Source: CAZHNW01 sp942491575 (GTDB lineage: Bacteria; Spirochaetota; UBA4802; UBA5550). Taken from it: DNA of 64,000 nucleotides. The position numbers and the translations under genes are program-made. Shown here one piece after another: positions 50,433 through 58,232 of the stretch. Every line of letters begins with the position of its first letter. Position 1 is the stretch's first letter. The DNA lies in the NCBI GenBank assembly GCA_942491575.1, contig CALOBT010000031.1, forward strand, positions 1-64,000, written 5' to 3'. The notes under the pieces are model-generated. The model was not told the origin of the DNA and did not search any database. It saw only the letters and a program-made list of their open reading frames with translations.

Positions 50433-51745
50433 TTGATTACCTTCCAGTTTTTGATGCGTGCGAATATTTCAAAGGGACGTATGAAGTCGCCGTAGACCAT
50501 GGAGGCATGATGGGCGATGCCGTTGTAGACTACGCGGTTCATTACCTCTTTTACATTATCTTCGAATTCAACCTTCAGGTAGGTGCCGCGGAGTTCCTTT
50601 TCCATGGGGACTCCACTGGCGCGCTGTAGAAATACACGGTACTCCTCCGAAGTTGAGTCGAAGCGGAGAATGGAGACATCCCCTTCCTTCAGGACGAAGT
50701 CTGCCGTGACACCCTTGCCTCCCGCAAAGTAGGTATCTAGGCTGCGGACGGAGCGGCCGTCGTGGAGGTTGCATGGGGCAACACCGCAGTGCCACAACAG
50801 GGCATAGTTTTCTTCAAAGTTAATTTGGGAGAAATCAAAGAGGAAGGGGGTTTTGGCCCCTACGGCGCGGTGTGCAATCATGGAGAGGGCCCCCTCCACA
50901 TCCCCTTCGCAGGCAATGATTCTGTCCTGTGACTGTAGCAGGCTCATTGCGGCGCAGGGGCTGATCCCGTAGGTTGCTGCAAATTCCGGCCAGCAGCGGA
51001 GTGCAAGGGCTGTCAGGTTGTTTTCATTCATGAACCCATCGAGTTTTGCCGCGAGGGCGGAGACCCTGTCTACCTGTTCCGTGGTGACACCGCTTACATC
51101 AAATGTGTCATTGATTTCTTCATTGCGCAGTTCGATGAGTTTCTCTTCTACTTTGTAATCAAAAACATCTGCAAGCTCATAGTGGTCGATGAGAACTCCA
51201 AAGTTTTGATAGGCATTCAGGTCATAAACCCCGAGGTTGAAAAATCCGTGGGCCCTGGAACCGGCAATTCCCACATGGGCGGTGTGGAGGGCGGATTCGA
51301 TGCGTATCGCATCGACCCAGTCCTCATCGATGGAGTCACCCACATGAACGGTAAAGTTTTTAGTTCCCCCCTTGTAGAGGTTTGATGCGTTCAGGTTTAC
51401 GCCGCAGACGGAATTGAGGCGTATTTTTCCTCCGTCGTAGGGAAGTTCGTTCAGACCCCAGAGGAGTATCGGTTTCTGCAGTTCCCGGTTTATCTCCAGG
51501 ACGAGGTGCCCCAGGTGGAAGGTTCCGCTGATACATACCAGTGCATCCACCTGCGATTTGGCCAGGCGGTCTGCCGCAGCGCGGGCGTCCTCTACTTCAA
51601 TGACAAGATCATCAATGCAGGTGCAGGTTACATTTTCCAGCTTTTGCAGATCTTTTTTGATTCTGCCGTATATCTCCTCTGCCGCCCTGTAGTCGAAGGT
51701 GGTGCGGGCGAGGCAGACGACTCCGAGTTTTATCTGTTGCTTCAT
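50429..51745 (-). CDS. L-fucose/arabinose isomerase-like enzyme, candidate sulfoquinovose isomerase
   Basis: A 438-residue protein with the fold of L-fucose and L-arabinose isomerases: VDALVCISGTFHLGHLV and PILLWGLNELPYDGG in the N-terminal domains, then RCWPEFAATYGISPC, IACEGDVEGAL, LLWHCGVAPC and NGIAHHASMVYG, which would supply the metal-binding Glu and His. SQ isomerases of the SqvD/SftI type belong, as I recall, to this superfamily and convert sulfoquinovose into 6-deoxy-6-sulfofructose. The start at 51745 has CAGGAG upstream and is preferred over the frame opening at 51772. The gene leads the operon with GH31 under the shared ATCGTTTTCGAT promoter. Confidence 0.82.
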   Translation of the reverse strand: MKQQIKLGVVCLARTTFDYRAAEEIYGRIKKDLQKLENVTCTCIDDLVIEVEDARAAADRLAKSQVDALVCISGTFHLGHLVLEINRELQKPILLWGLNELPYDGGKIRLNSVCGVNLNASNLYKGGTKNFTVHVGDSIDEDWVDAIRIESALHTAHVGIAGSRAHGFFNLGVYDLNAYQNFGVLIDHYELADVFDYKVEEKLIELRNEEINDTFDVSGVTTEQVDRVSALAAKLDGFMNENNLTALALRCWPEFAATYGISPCAAMSLLQSQDRIIACEGDVEGALSMIAHRAVGAKTPFLFDFSQINFEENYALLWHCGVAPCNLHDGRSVRSLDTYFAGGKGVTADFVLKEGDVSILRFDSTSEEYRVFLQRASGVPMEKELRGTYLKVEFEDNVKEVMNRVVYNGIAHHASMVYGDFIRPFEIFARIKNWKVIK

Positions 51746-51781
51746 TATATGCTCCTGGGGGGAAGTTTTCATTTTTATGTC

Positions 51782-51810
51782 TTAATAAATCGAAAACGAT
51801 AAAAAGTCAA
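51782..51810 (-). promoter_or_regulatory. Promoter with ATCGTTTTCGAT operator for the isomerase/GH31 operon
   Basis: On the minus strand: TTGACT (51810-51805), 17 bases, TATTAA (51787-51782); the spacer contains ATCGTTTTCGAT at 51789-51800. The distance from -35 to the operator is within one base of that at 36922-36961. The outer TGTTGACA dyad of that site is not present here. The remaining intergenic DNA up to 52042 is AT-rich and shows no gene. Confidence 0.72.
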
Positions 51811-52042
51811 TATTAATTTAGTAATTTCCGGGATTCAGTTTTCTCTTTTCAGTATATCTGTCCTTGCAGCTTCTGGCAAGAGGGAAGGGTAAAGTAAATG
51901 TAAGTATCAAGGCATAGGGGACAAGTTTGTACACTGAAATTGAATAGTCCTGCTGATACTTGTTCCTCAGATTAGATAGGGTAAGAGCCTAATGGGCTGA
52001 TAGAGATGTTTTAGTTTATAAAATAACTGTGAGATTTTTCAT

Positions 52043-52073
52043 TTAAAAAGGCCTCCCTTTTTCCAGGGAGGCC
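52043..52073 (-). terminator. Intrinsic terminator after the 200-residue lipoprotein gene
   Basis: Read on the minus strand: GGCCTCCCT, six-base loop, AGGGAGGCC, then TTTTTAAA. It begins 16 bases past the stop of the lipoprotein gene. Confidence 0.9.
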
Positions 52074-52088
52074 CTTTCCTTGCTGGCA

Positions 52089-52691
52089 TTAGAAAACTAA
52101 TTGTTCCCAGTCAGTAGTATATTCATAGGAGCCGCTGTAGCTTATACTGAAGGAAACATCATCACTTAAGTCACTTGTACCTTGGTCATAGGTAAAAGAA
52201 CCCTCTATTATAACTTGACTTGTATCTTCATCACCTGAGATAATCATTTCTAATGTGTACGAAGAAGAGCTTATGGCGTGATAATATGAATCATCCAGGT
52301 AGTCTGTAGATTCATCAACTGGTCCCCAATAGAGACCGACACCGATGAAATCATTCGCAGAAAACTCTGTCCAATTGCCCTGGAGAAACTCTTTATCTGT
52401 GCCCACGTCCGTAAAATGGATCTCTAAAGAGGCCTTTTCGTCGTCAATACTTGGTAAGCCGTCAATAAAAATAGCTCGATCATTTCTATCCGAATCACTC
52501 GAATCGTATGCTATATTTGGAATTTCATTATCCAACCCAGCTTCAGCAGCAATATCAAATGTTTCTCCATTAATGGTCATAGTATTAGTGTACGTCTTAT
52601 CACCATCGTCTGTACCACCTTCGTCACAGCCTGCTGATATGAAAAGAGTAAGCAGGATAGCAAAATAAAAAATCAGGTATTTTCTTAGCAT
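52089..52691 (-). CDS. Lipoprotein, function unknown
   Basis: The ATG at 52691 has GGAGGA five bases upstream and gives MLRKYLIFYFAILLTLFISAGC, a clear lipoprotein signal with the lipobox SAGC; the frame opens earlier at 52802 without support. The mature 178 residues are acidic, rich in Asp, Ser and Thr, and alternate short beta strands (MTINGETFDIAAEAG, KASLEIHFTDVG, SYTLEMIISGDED, QVIIEGSFTYDQGTSDLSD). A compact beta-sandwich on the cell surface or in the periplasm is likely. No family recognised. It forms a single-gene unit with its own terminator. Confidence 0.75.
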   Translation of the reverse strand: MLRKYLIFYFAILLTLFISAGCDEGGTDDGDKTYTNTMTINGETFDIAAEAGLDNEIPNIAYDSSDSDRNDRAIFIDGLPSIDDEKASLEIHFTDVGTDKEFLQGNWTEFSANDFIGVGLYWGPVDESTDYLDDSYYHAISSSSYTLEMIISGDEDTSQVIIEGSFTYDQGTSDLSDDVSFSISYSGSYEYTTDWEQLVF

Positions 52692-52872
52692 TAAGTCCTC
52701 CGATAAAACATTTTGTGAATTTTGAAATGACACTACTATTGCATGGTCATTAAGTGCAACTGTTTTTCCGCTTCCTAGATATACTGGAGAATATATTTCC
52801 AACTTTTATAATTAAGGGCGGCAGGATCAGATCCTTACTGTGGCCTTCATGCATAATAGGATAAAAAATCCT

Positions 52873-52890
52873 CCCCATTTATAAATGGGG
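52873..52890. promoter_or_regulatory. Perfect 18-bp palindrome upstream of the sulfatase gene
   Basis: CCCCATTTATAAATGGGG is fully symmetrical and lies about 75 bases upstream of the sulfatase start. It could be an operator or a small hairpin at the start of the transcript. No second copy was noticed in the window. Confidence 0.4.
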
Positions 52891-52962
52891 ACGACAAGAT
52901 AAATTCGCTATGCTACACTTTTCATGAATTTCAACTATGATTATTAAAAAACGGGGGAGGAT

Positions 52963-54564
52963 ATGGCAGAAAAAAAATTTACTCGAAGAAAACTTATCGT
53001 TACCGGGGTCGCCGCTGCCGGGGCCGTTGCGGCAGGGGGTCTTCTCTGCAGTGATGATGACCGCATCGATCCTGAAATATTTGAAGATCCACAGCGCGAC
53101 AAAATGCCCGCATCAAAGGTCATCTCGCAGCTTAATAAAAATGCACCGCGGCCGAATATCATTGTGATCCTCACCGATGATATGGGATACGCTGATCCCT
53201 CATGTTACGGCGGCATCATTGAGACGCCCCAGATTGATAAACTTGCCCGCGAGGGAATGCGTTTTACCGATTTTTACTGTTCCAGTCCCCTCTGTTCGCC
53301 GTCACGGATTGGACTCCTGACGGGACGATATCCTCTCCGTGCAGGAGTTGTATTTCCCCTGCAGCCGGGGAAGGATACATTCATGCGGAAGATGGTCCGC
53401 GGTATTGGATACAAACTGGGGGGCGCGGGAATTTTTGATATGCGTCACGCCGAAAACATGGTCGCGGGAATTCCCCAGTCTGAAATAACAATTCCGGAGG
53501 CTCTGAAGCTTACGGGGTACCGAACCGGCGCAATCGGCAAGTGGCACCTGGGGGATTTTACCGTGGACATGAAGCACCATCCCCGCAATCACGGCTTTGA
53601 TTTCTTTACCGGCTTCAACGCCTCCAATGATGACTGGCCCGTATCCTTCTGGAAAAACGAGAAGGAGCAGGTTAAGGACATCGGCATCGACCAGGGAGCC
53701 TACACGGGTATTTTTACACGGGAGGCCATCTCCTTCATCGAGGGGAAGGCGGAGGGTGGCGGAAAGAAAGACGATCCATTCTTTCTTTACCTGGCTCATA
53801 AGGATCCCCACCAGCCCTGTATTCCATCAAAGAAATTTGAAGGAAGTTCAAAGGCGGGCCCCCATGGAGATACTGTAAAGGAAGTAGACTGGAGCGTGGG
53901 AGAAATTATGAAGGCCCTGAAGCGCAATGGCCTCGATAAAAATACCCTGGTGATCTTTACCAGCGATAATGGTCCCTGGTTTGATGGAAGTCCCGGGAAA
54001 CTCCGGGGCCGCAAGGGGGAAAGTTTCGACGGAGGATACCGTGTGCCGATGATTGCCCGCTGGGCGGGAAAAATCCCCGCGGGAACTACCTGCCGCGAGC
54101 CCTCCATGAATATCGACTTTTTCCCTACTGCGATGTCTCTTGCGGGACTCTCCCTTCCGAAGGACCGGATCATTGACGGGAAAAATATTATGGGACTCCT
54201 CTCCGGGAAGGAAAAGAAATCCCCCCACGAGTCCCTTTATTTCTTCCATTACGATGAACTGGAGGGGGTCAGAGCCGGCCGGTGGAAGTACTTCCGTCAC
54301 ACCAATACACGGTCGTGGCCCATCCCCATGGATAAGCCGGTAACCTTTTTTGCCAGGGCGGCAAAGGGACACGATTACAAGCCGGAGGGTTCCGAGGAAT
54401 CTGTCCCCACCATGGCTTCCTTCCCGATGCTCTACGACATGAAACATGACCCGGGAGAGAACTATAATGTGGCTAAGCGCCATCCCCGTGTAGTGGGGCG
54501 TATGAAGAAACAACTGGCAGATTATGAAAAGGGATTTTTTAAAAATATCCGTGGATATAAATAG
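52963..54564 (+). CDS. Tat-exported arylsulfatase (type I, formylglycine)
   Basis: A twin-arginine signal (FTRRKLIVTGVAAAGAVAAGG) is followed by the sulfatase domain: ILTDDMGYADPSCYGG supplies metal-binding Asp residues, and SPLCSPSRIGLLTGRYPLRAG contains CSPSR, whose Cys becomes formylglycine. AIGKWHLG, YLAHKDPHQPC and TSDNGP are further active-site motifs. It cleaves sulfate esters; the natural substrate is unknown, and it need not belong to sulfonate metabolism. No sulfatase-maturing enzyme is in the window. GGGGGAGGA precedes the ATG. A REP-like copy at 54264-54276 lies in the coding sequence and encodes GVRAG. Confidence 0.93.
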   Translation: MAEKKFTRRKLIVTGVAAAGAVAAGGLLCSDDDRIDPEIFEDPQRDKMPASKVISQLNKNAPRPNIIVILTDDMGYADPSCYGGIIETPQIDKLAREGMRFTDFYCSSPLCSPSRIGLLTGRYPLRAGVVFPLQPGKDTFMRKMVRGIGYKLGGAGIFDMRHAENMVAGIPQSEITIPEALKLTGYRTGAIGKWHLGDFTVDMKHHPRNHGFDFFTGFNASNDDWPVSFWKNEKEQVKDIGIDQGAYTGIFTREAISFIEGKAEGGGKKDDPFFLYLAHKDPHQPCIPSKKFEGSSKAGPHGDTVKEVDWSVGEIMKALKRNGLDKNTLVIFTSDNGPWFDGSPGKLRGRKGESFDGGYRVPMIARWAGKIPAGTTCREPSMNIDFFPTAMSLAGLSLPKDRIIDGKNIMGLLSGKEKKSPHESLYFFHYDELEGVRAGRWKYFRHTNTRSWPIPMDKPVTFFARAAKGHDYKPEGSEESVPTMASFPMLYDMKHDPGENYNVAKRHPRVVGRMKKQLADYEKGFFKNIRGYK

Positions 54565-54579
54565 CATGTAAATAACCCC

Positions 54580-54617
54580 GAGGCTCTGACCCCTCCCTGA
54601 GGCGGGGTCAGAGCCTC
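54580..54617. repeat. REP-like hairpin after the sulfatase gene
   Basis: GAGGCTCTGACCCC (54580-54593) and its exact complement (54604-54617) surround a ten-base loop. It lies 16 bases past the stop codon, where it could also stop or stabilise the transcript. The 386 bases that follow up to 55003 are AT-rich; I see no gene there, only the probable promoter region of the FadL-like gene. Confidence 0.8.
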
Positions 54618-55003
54618 AGATGGCTTTACGGGACATCTTCCCGTTGTAATACAGAAAAGAGATAAACTTCCTTTCAGAAAAACCCGCCTTGATTTTCCTG
54701 AAAATTTTTCACACACGCCTGATTATCTCTGATGTACTCCCGCCTCTACCTCAATGCACATCCCTGTTTAAAATAAATTGAATCGGAACCCTGCTATAGG
54801 TATTATTTTAATAATATGTTTACGTAAACATGGTCAGGCATCCGGAAAACATTCAAATAATATTAATAATATAAATTAAAGAACAAGAAATTATCAGGTC
54901 AATTGATCCAGTGAAGCATTTACAGAAAAAGAGGGAAGGATTATAAAAACTGGCTGAATATTATAATTTTGTTATTTTAAATTTCTGTATAGGGGGTATT
55001 CCC

Positions 55004-56419
55004 ATGTCTGCTAAATTGTCAGGGTATAAAATAATATTTATTTTAATATTTCTATTTTCAGGAATCGATCTCCTGCCGGATAATCTACCCCTGGGGGGAA
55101 AAACCGCCTCCATGGGAGGTGCCGGCTCAGCCTTCTGTGAGGACTCCGCGTCACCCTACATCAATCCTGCCGGTGTGAGCCGTGTTTCCGGAAACATCCT
55201 GTCCCTTTCCACCAGTCTATATGTTCAGTCAATCTATCAGATTAATGATTTTTTTATTCCCAACGGTGTTGATAACAGTACCTTCGGTTCGCAATACAAC
55301 TACGACCAGGACTATCTTGCTTCATTGAAATTTGCGGCATTTCCCGGGACATTGAGTTATTTCTATCATCTGGGAAGTAACCATGTAATTTCATTTTCAG
55401 TAATTGTCCCGACATATGAGCGGATGAATTTTAACGGCCGCATATCAATTGATTTTCCCGGTGCGTCTCCCGCTGCAGTTTCAATGGATACAGCCCAGAC
55501 CTATATATTTGAAAGGACGGAATATTATTTCGGGCCAAGCTATGGTATTGCTTTAGGCAACCTGCGATTGGGAGTCTCCCTCTTTGCACTGTATCGTAAT
55601 TTCATCAACAGTGCTGAATCTACAAGCCTCTCCCTTGTTGGTCCTTATTTTATAGATTCGAAGACCACGGGTTTTGGCGAAGGAAGTACATGGGGGCTTG
55701 CGGGAACCGCGGGGGTGCAGTATAATCTGGGGAACTTTGCCGTCGGCGCTTCCATTTTCATTCCAACTATCAACCTTACGGGAGAATTTAAAAACTCCGG
55801 CAGGACTAATCTTAGTCAGTCCGATGACCTGGGATTCCCCGATGAGGTGGAAATTGAAAGGGGTGAGGGATCTATTGGCTATCATAAACCCGTAAGGTTA
55901 AGAATCGGACTGGCATATGAAAAAGGAAAAAGCTGGGCAGCTGCCCTCGACTTTGAAATCAGTTTTGCCACAAACAGACTGATAAGCCGGGACATGTCAT
56001 ATACAACGACCACCTACATTCAGGGGAGCGGTGTTACGGAAACTGAAGAAACCGATAACAGCAATTCCGGCGCGGCCCTTGCATTCAGTGTCTATTGCGG
56101 TGGTGAAAAGTTTATCAATAAATCATGGGCACTGCGGATGGGAATGTTTTACTCGCCTTCCACGGTGGAGGAGTTTAATAAAACAATTGATGAAATACTG
56201 ACCATGAGAATACACCGCGTGGGTGGAACTGTTGGATTAGCAAATATGAAGGAATTCGGAGAAGTAGCATTTGGATTGTCATTCACCTACGGGATAGGAG
56301 AAACAGTTACCGGAGACGTATACAGTGATTTAACTGTGACAAAATATGAAAAAGTCAATGTTAATTATTATGAGATAGCCGTATTTGTTTCAGGTGACGT
56401 CGATTTTTCCAGGTTATAA
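55004..56419 (+). CDS. FadL/OmpP1-family outer-membrane transport protein
   Basis: A signal peptide (ending near LLPD) is followed by LGGKTASMGGAGSAFCEDSASPYINPAGVSR, the N-terminal plug signature of the FadL family (GGAGSA, then NPAG). The rest is a beta-barrel of about 440 residues with many alternating strands. FadL proteins admit hydrophobic compounds such as long-chain fatty acids or aromatics through the outer membrane. AGGGGG precedes the start. With the SRPBCC gene 41 bases later and the acyl-CoA genes at 41-45 kb it suggests use of a hydrophobic substrate. Confidence 0.9.
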   Translation: MSAKLSGYKIIFILIFLFSGIDLLPDNLPLGGKTASMGGAGSAFCEDSASPYINPAGVSRVSGNILSLSTSLYVQSIYQINDFFIPNGVDNSTFGSQYNYDQDYLASLKFAAFPGTLSYFYHLGSNHVISFSVIVPTYERMNFNGRISIDFPGASPAAVSMDTAQTYIFERTEYYFGPSYGIALGNLRLGVSLFALYRNFINSAESTSLSLVGPYFIDSKTTGFGEGSTWGLAGTAGVQYNLGNFAVGASIFIPTINLTGEFKNSGRTNLSQSDDLGFPDEVEIERGEGSIGYHKPVRLRIGLAYEKGKSWAAALDFEISFATNRLISRDMSYTTTTYIQGSGVTETEETDNSNSGAALAFSVYCGGEKFINKSWALRMGMFYSPSTVEEFNKTIDEILTMRIHRVGGTVGLANMKEFGEVAFGLSFTYGIGETVTGDVYSDLTVTKYEKVNVNYYEIAVFVSGDVDFSRL

Positions 56420-56460
56420 ATATATGAAATATCCCTTTTATAAGCGAGGTAAAATAGTTT

Positions 56461-56925
56461 ATGTATAGAATAACCGCTTCCTTTGATGTTACAGGGATTA
56501 CTCCGGAGCAGGCAGTAAGCTGGTGGCTCGCCATGGACAATGGAACATACACCAGTTGGCACCGGGATCACAAGGCCTGGCAGTGGCATTGCAGGGAAAA
56601 ACAGATTGTTCGGCAGGGAGATACCGTCGTCTTTCATGAAACAATAGGCAGGTTTAACCTGAAGGTAAAGGCGAAACTCGCAGAGCTGGATACATCCGGG
56701 TATCTGAAGTTTGAACTCATCGGGGCGCCGGGTTCTTTTGCCTTCAGGTATGAATCATCAGGAAAGGCCACCCGTGTAACCTACGATGCGACACTGGGTT
56801 TCTCTTCCTTTCCAGGGCGGCTTCTCGATGGGATGATTAAAAAATTATATCCCCCCGATGAATATGGGAGGGCCATTACAGAACATGTAAAAGAGGAACA
56901 CCAGTTGATAGTGCAGAGGCCATAA
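56461..56925 (+). CDS. SRPBCC-like ligand-binding protein
   Basis: A 154-residue protein without signal peptide. The pattern YRITASFDVTGITPEQAVSWW, WHRDHKAWQWHC, VVFHETIGRFNLKVKAKLAELD, YLKFELIGAPGSFAFRYE and TRVTYDATLGFSS matches the alternating helix-grip layout of the START/SRPBCC superfamily, and the WHRDH segment recalls the DAPG/phloretin hydrolase branch, whose His residues bind zinc; I cannot confirm that. It probably binds or converts a hydrophobic compound taken up by the FadL-like protein encoded just before it. Confidence 0.65.
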   Translation: MYRITASFDVTGITPEQAVSWWLAMDNGTYTSWHRDHKAWQWHCREKQIVRQGDTVVFHETIGRFNLKVKAKLAELDTSGYLKFELIGAPGSFAFRYESSGKATRVTYDATLGFSSFPGRLLDGMIKKLYPPDEYGRAITEHVKEEHQLIVQRP

Positions 56926-57042
56926 TATTACGGCAGGGAGTGCGCACATCCGGAATTGACAGTCCCGAAAAAATATGTTTGAAAAAGGGCATGACAGATT
57001 CTGCCTGTCCTGATAAAGGGGAGTACTTGAACAGGTATTCCC

Positions 57043-58131
57043 ATGTTTAATGAATTTATTAACCAGCTGATATTTCTCGGAGGCGGCCTTGCCCTGATCA
57101 TGGCTATGTCGCAGATTCTTGCCCCGGCACATCGCCGGGAGCGGCTGATGCTTTTTATCTTCTACGGTGCACTTGCGATTCTGTTAATCGAAGAATTTAT
57201 CATTCTCAACTATGCCGGCGATAAGGCTCATCTCGGTATGTACCCTGTTGGATTTGATCTCTTTCTAATTGGACCTTCTCTCTATCTGTACTATCGCCTT
57301 ATTTTTGACCGTGATTTTTCTCTCAACAGAATCCATCTCCTGCATTTCATCCCCGCGGCAGGTTCCGTAGTAATGAAGGCGGTTATTTCGACCCTTCCGG
57401 TAACGGAAGGAGGAGCCGGTGGATTTCCGTCTTTAAGGTACTGGCTTCTGTACGGCTACGCCCTGTTTGGGATTTTTCTCCTGGCGGGATATTTTATTCT
57501 TATCCTGTCACGGCTCCGTATCATCACCATTTATCAGGGGCGCCCCAAGGACCGTTTCTACTACCTGACGATGACCTTCGCCCTCTCCGGGTTTCTCATT
57601 ATGCTGCTTGTTTCGGCGGGCCATCTCTGCGGTATTCTCCAGCTTTTCAAACTTTCAGTGGCGCTGCTCAGTCTCAATATTATTGCATGGTTTTTTGCTG
57701 GGGTCCGGTATCCCGGATTTATTACTTCTTTTAGAAAGGAAGTAAAGGCCCTGCAGTACCAGAGGTCTCTCATGAGGGGCCTGAATGTTGATATGCTGAG
57801 AAACCGCCTTGAAGATTTGATGGGGGAAGAAAAAATTTTTCGCAATGAGGAGCTGACCCTGGCAGATGTGGCACAGATGCTGTCAGTGACATCCCACCAG
57901 CTTTCGGAGTTGCTGAACCGCTATAACGGTGAACACTTCAATGTCTACATAAACCGCTACCGCGTCGGGGAAGCAAAGGAGCTTTTGACTTCCTCCCCTG
58001 ATCTTTCTATAACCACTATCGCCTACCGTGTTGGCTTTAATTCAAAGTCCGCCTTTTACCGGGCTTTTTCCCGTTTTACCGGTGTCTCGCCCACTGAGTT
58101 CAGGGGTAATAGTTACAAGACAAAAGTATAA
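57043..58131 (+). CDS. Membrane-bound AraC-type regulator (7TM N-terminus)
   Basis: Seven hydrophobic segments fill residues 5 to about 230 (LIFLGGGLALIMAMSQIL, LFIFYGALAILLIEEFIIL and so on). The C-terminal 100 residues are an AraC helix-turn-helix: LTLADVAQMLSVTSHQLSELLNRY and LSITTIAYRVGFNSKSAFYRAFSRFTGVSPTEF. There is no periplasmic domain, unlike the regulator at 44656, so the ligand may be sensed in the membrane, for example a hydrophobic one. It follows the FadL-like and SRPBCC genes on the same strand and is their likely regulator. Confidence 0.9.
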   Translation: MFNEFINQLIFLGGGLALIMAMSQILAPAHRRERLMLFIFYGALAILLIEEFIILNYAGDKAHLGMYPVGFDLFLIGPSLYLYYRLIFDRDFSLNRIHLLHFIPAAGSVVMKAVISTLPVTEGGAGGFPSLRYWLLYGYALFGIFLLAGYFILILSRLRIITIYQGRPKDRFYYLTMTFALSGFLIMLLVSAGHLCGILQLFKLSVALLSLNIIAWFFAGVRYPGFITSFRKEVKALQYQRSLMRGLNVDMLRNRLEDLMGEEKIFRNEELTLADVAQMLSVTSHQLSELLNRYNGEHFNVYINRYRVGEAKELLTSSPDLSITTIAYRVGFNSKSAFYRAFSRFTGVSPTEFRGNSYKTKV

Positions 58132-58232
58132 AGTGAAAGACGAATGAAAATTCTTTTAACTTGTTACTTGCTCCTTTCCACTTTTACTACTTTCTGCTTG
58201 CTTTTTTAATTATTAAGATAATAATTCCACCT

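Noticed and set aside
52963..54564. Sulfatase as part of the sulfoquinovose pathway
   Set aside because: Sulfoquinovose carries a C-S sulfonate, which formylglycine sulfatases do not cleave; the gene also lacks the shared operator and lies on the other strand.
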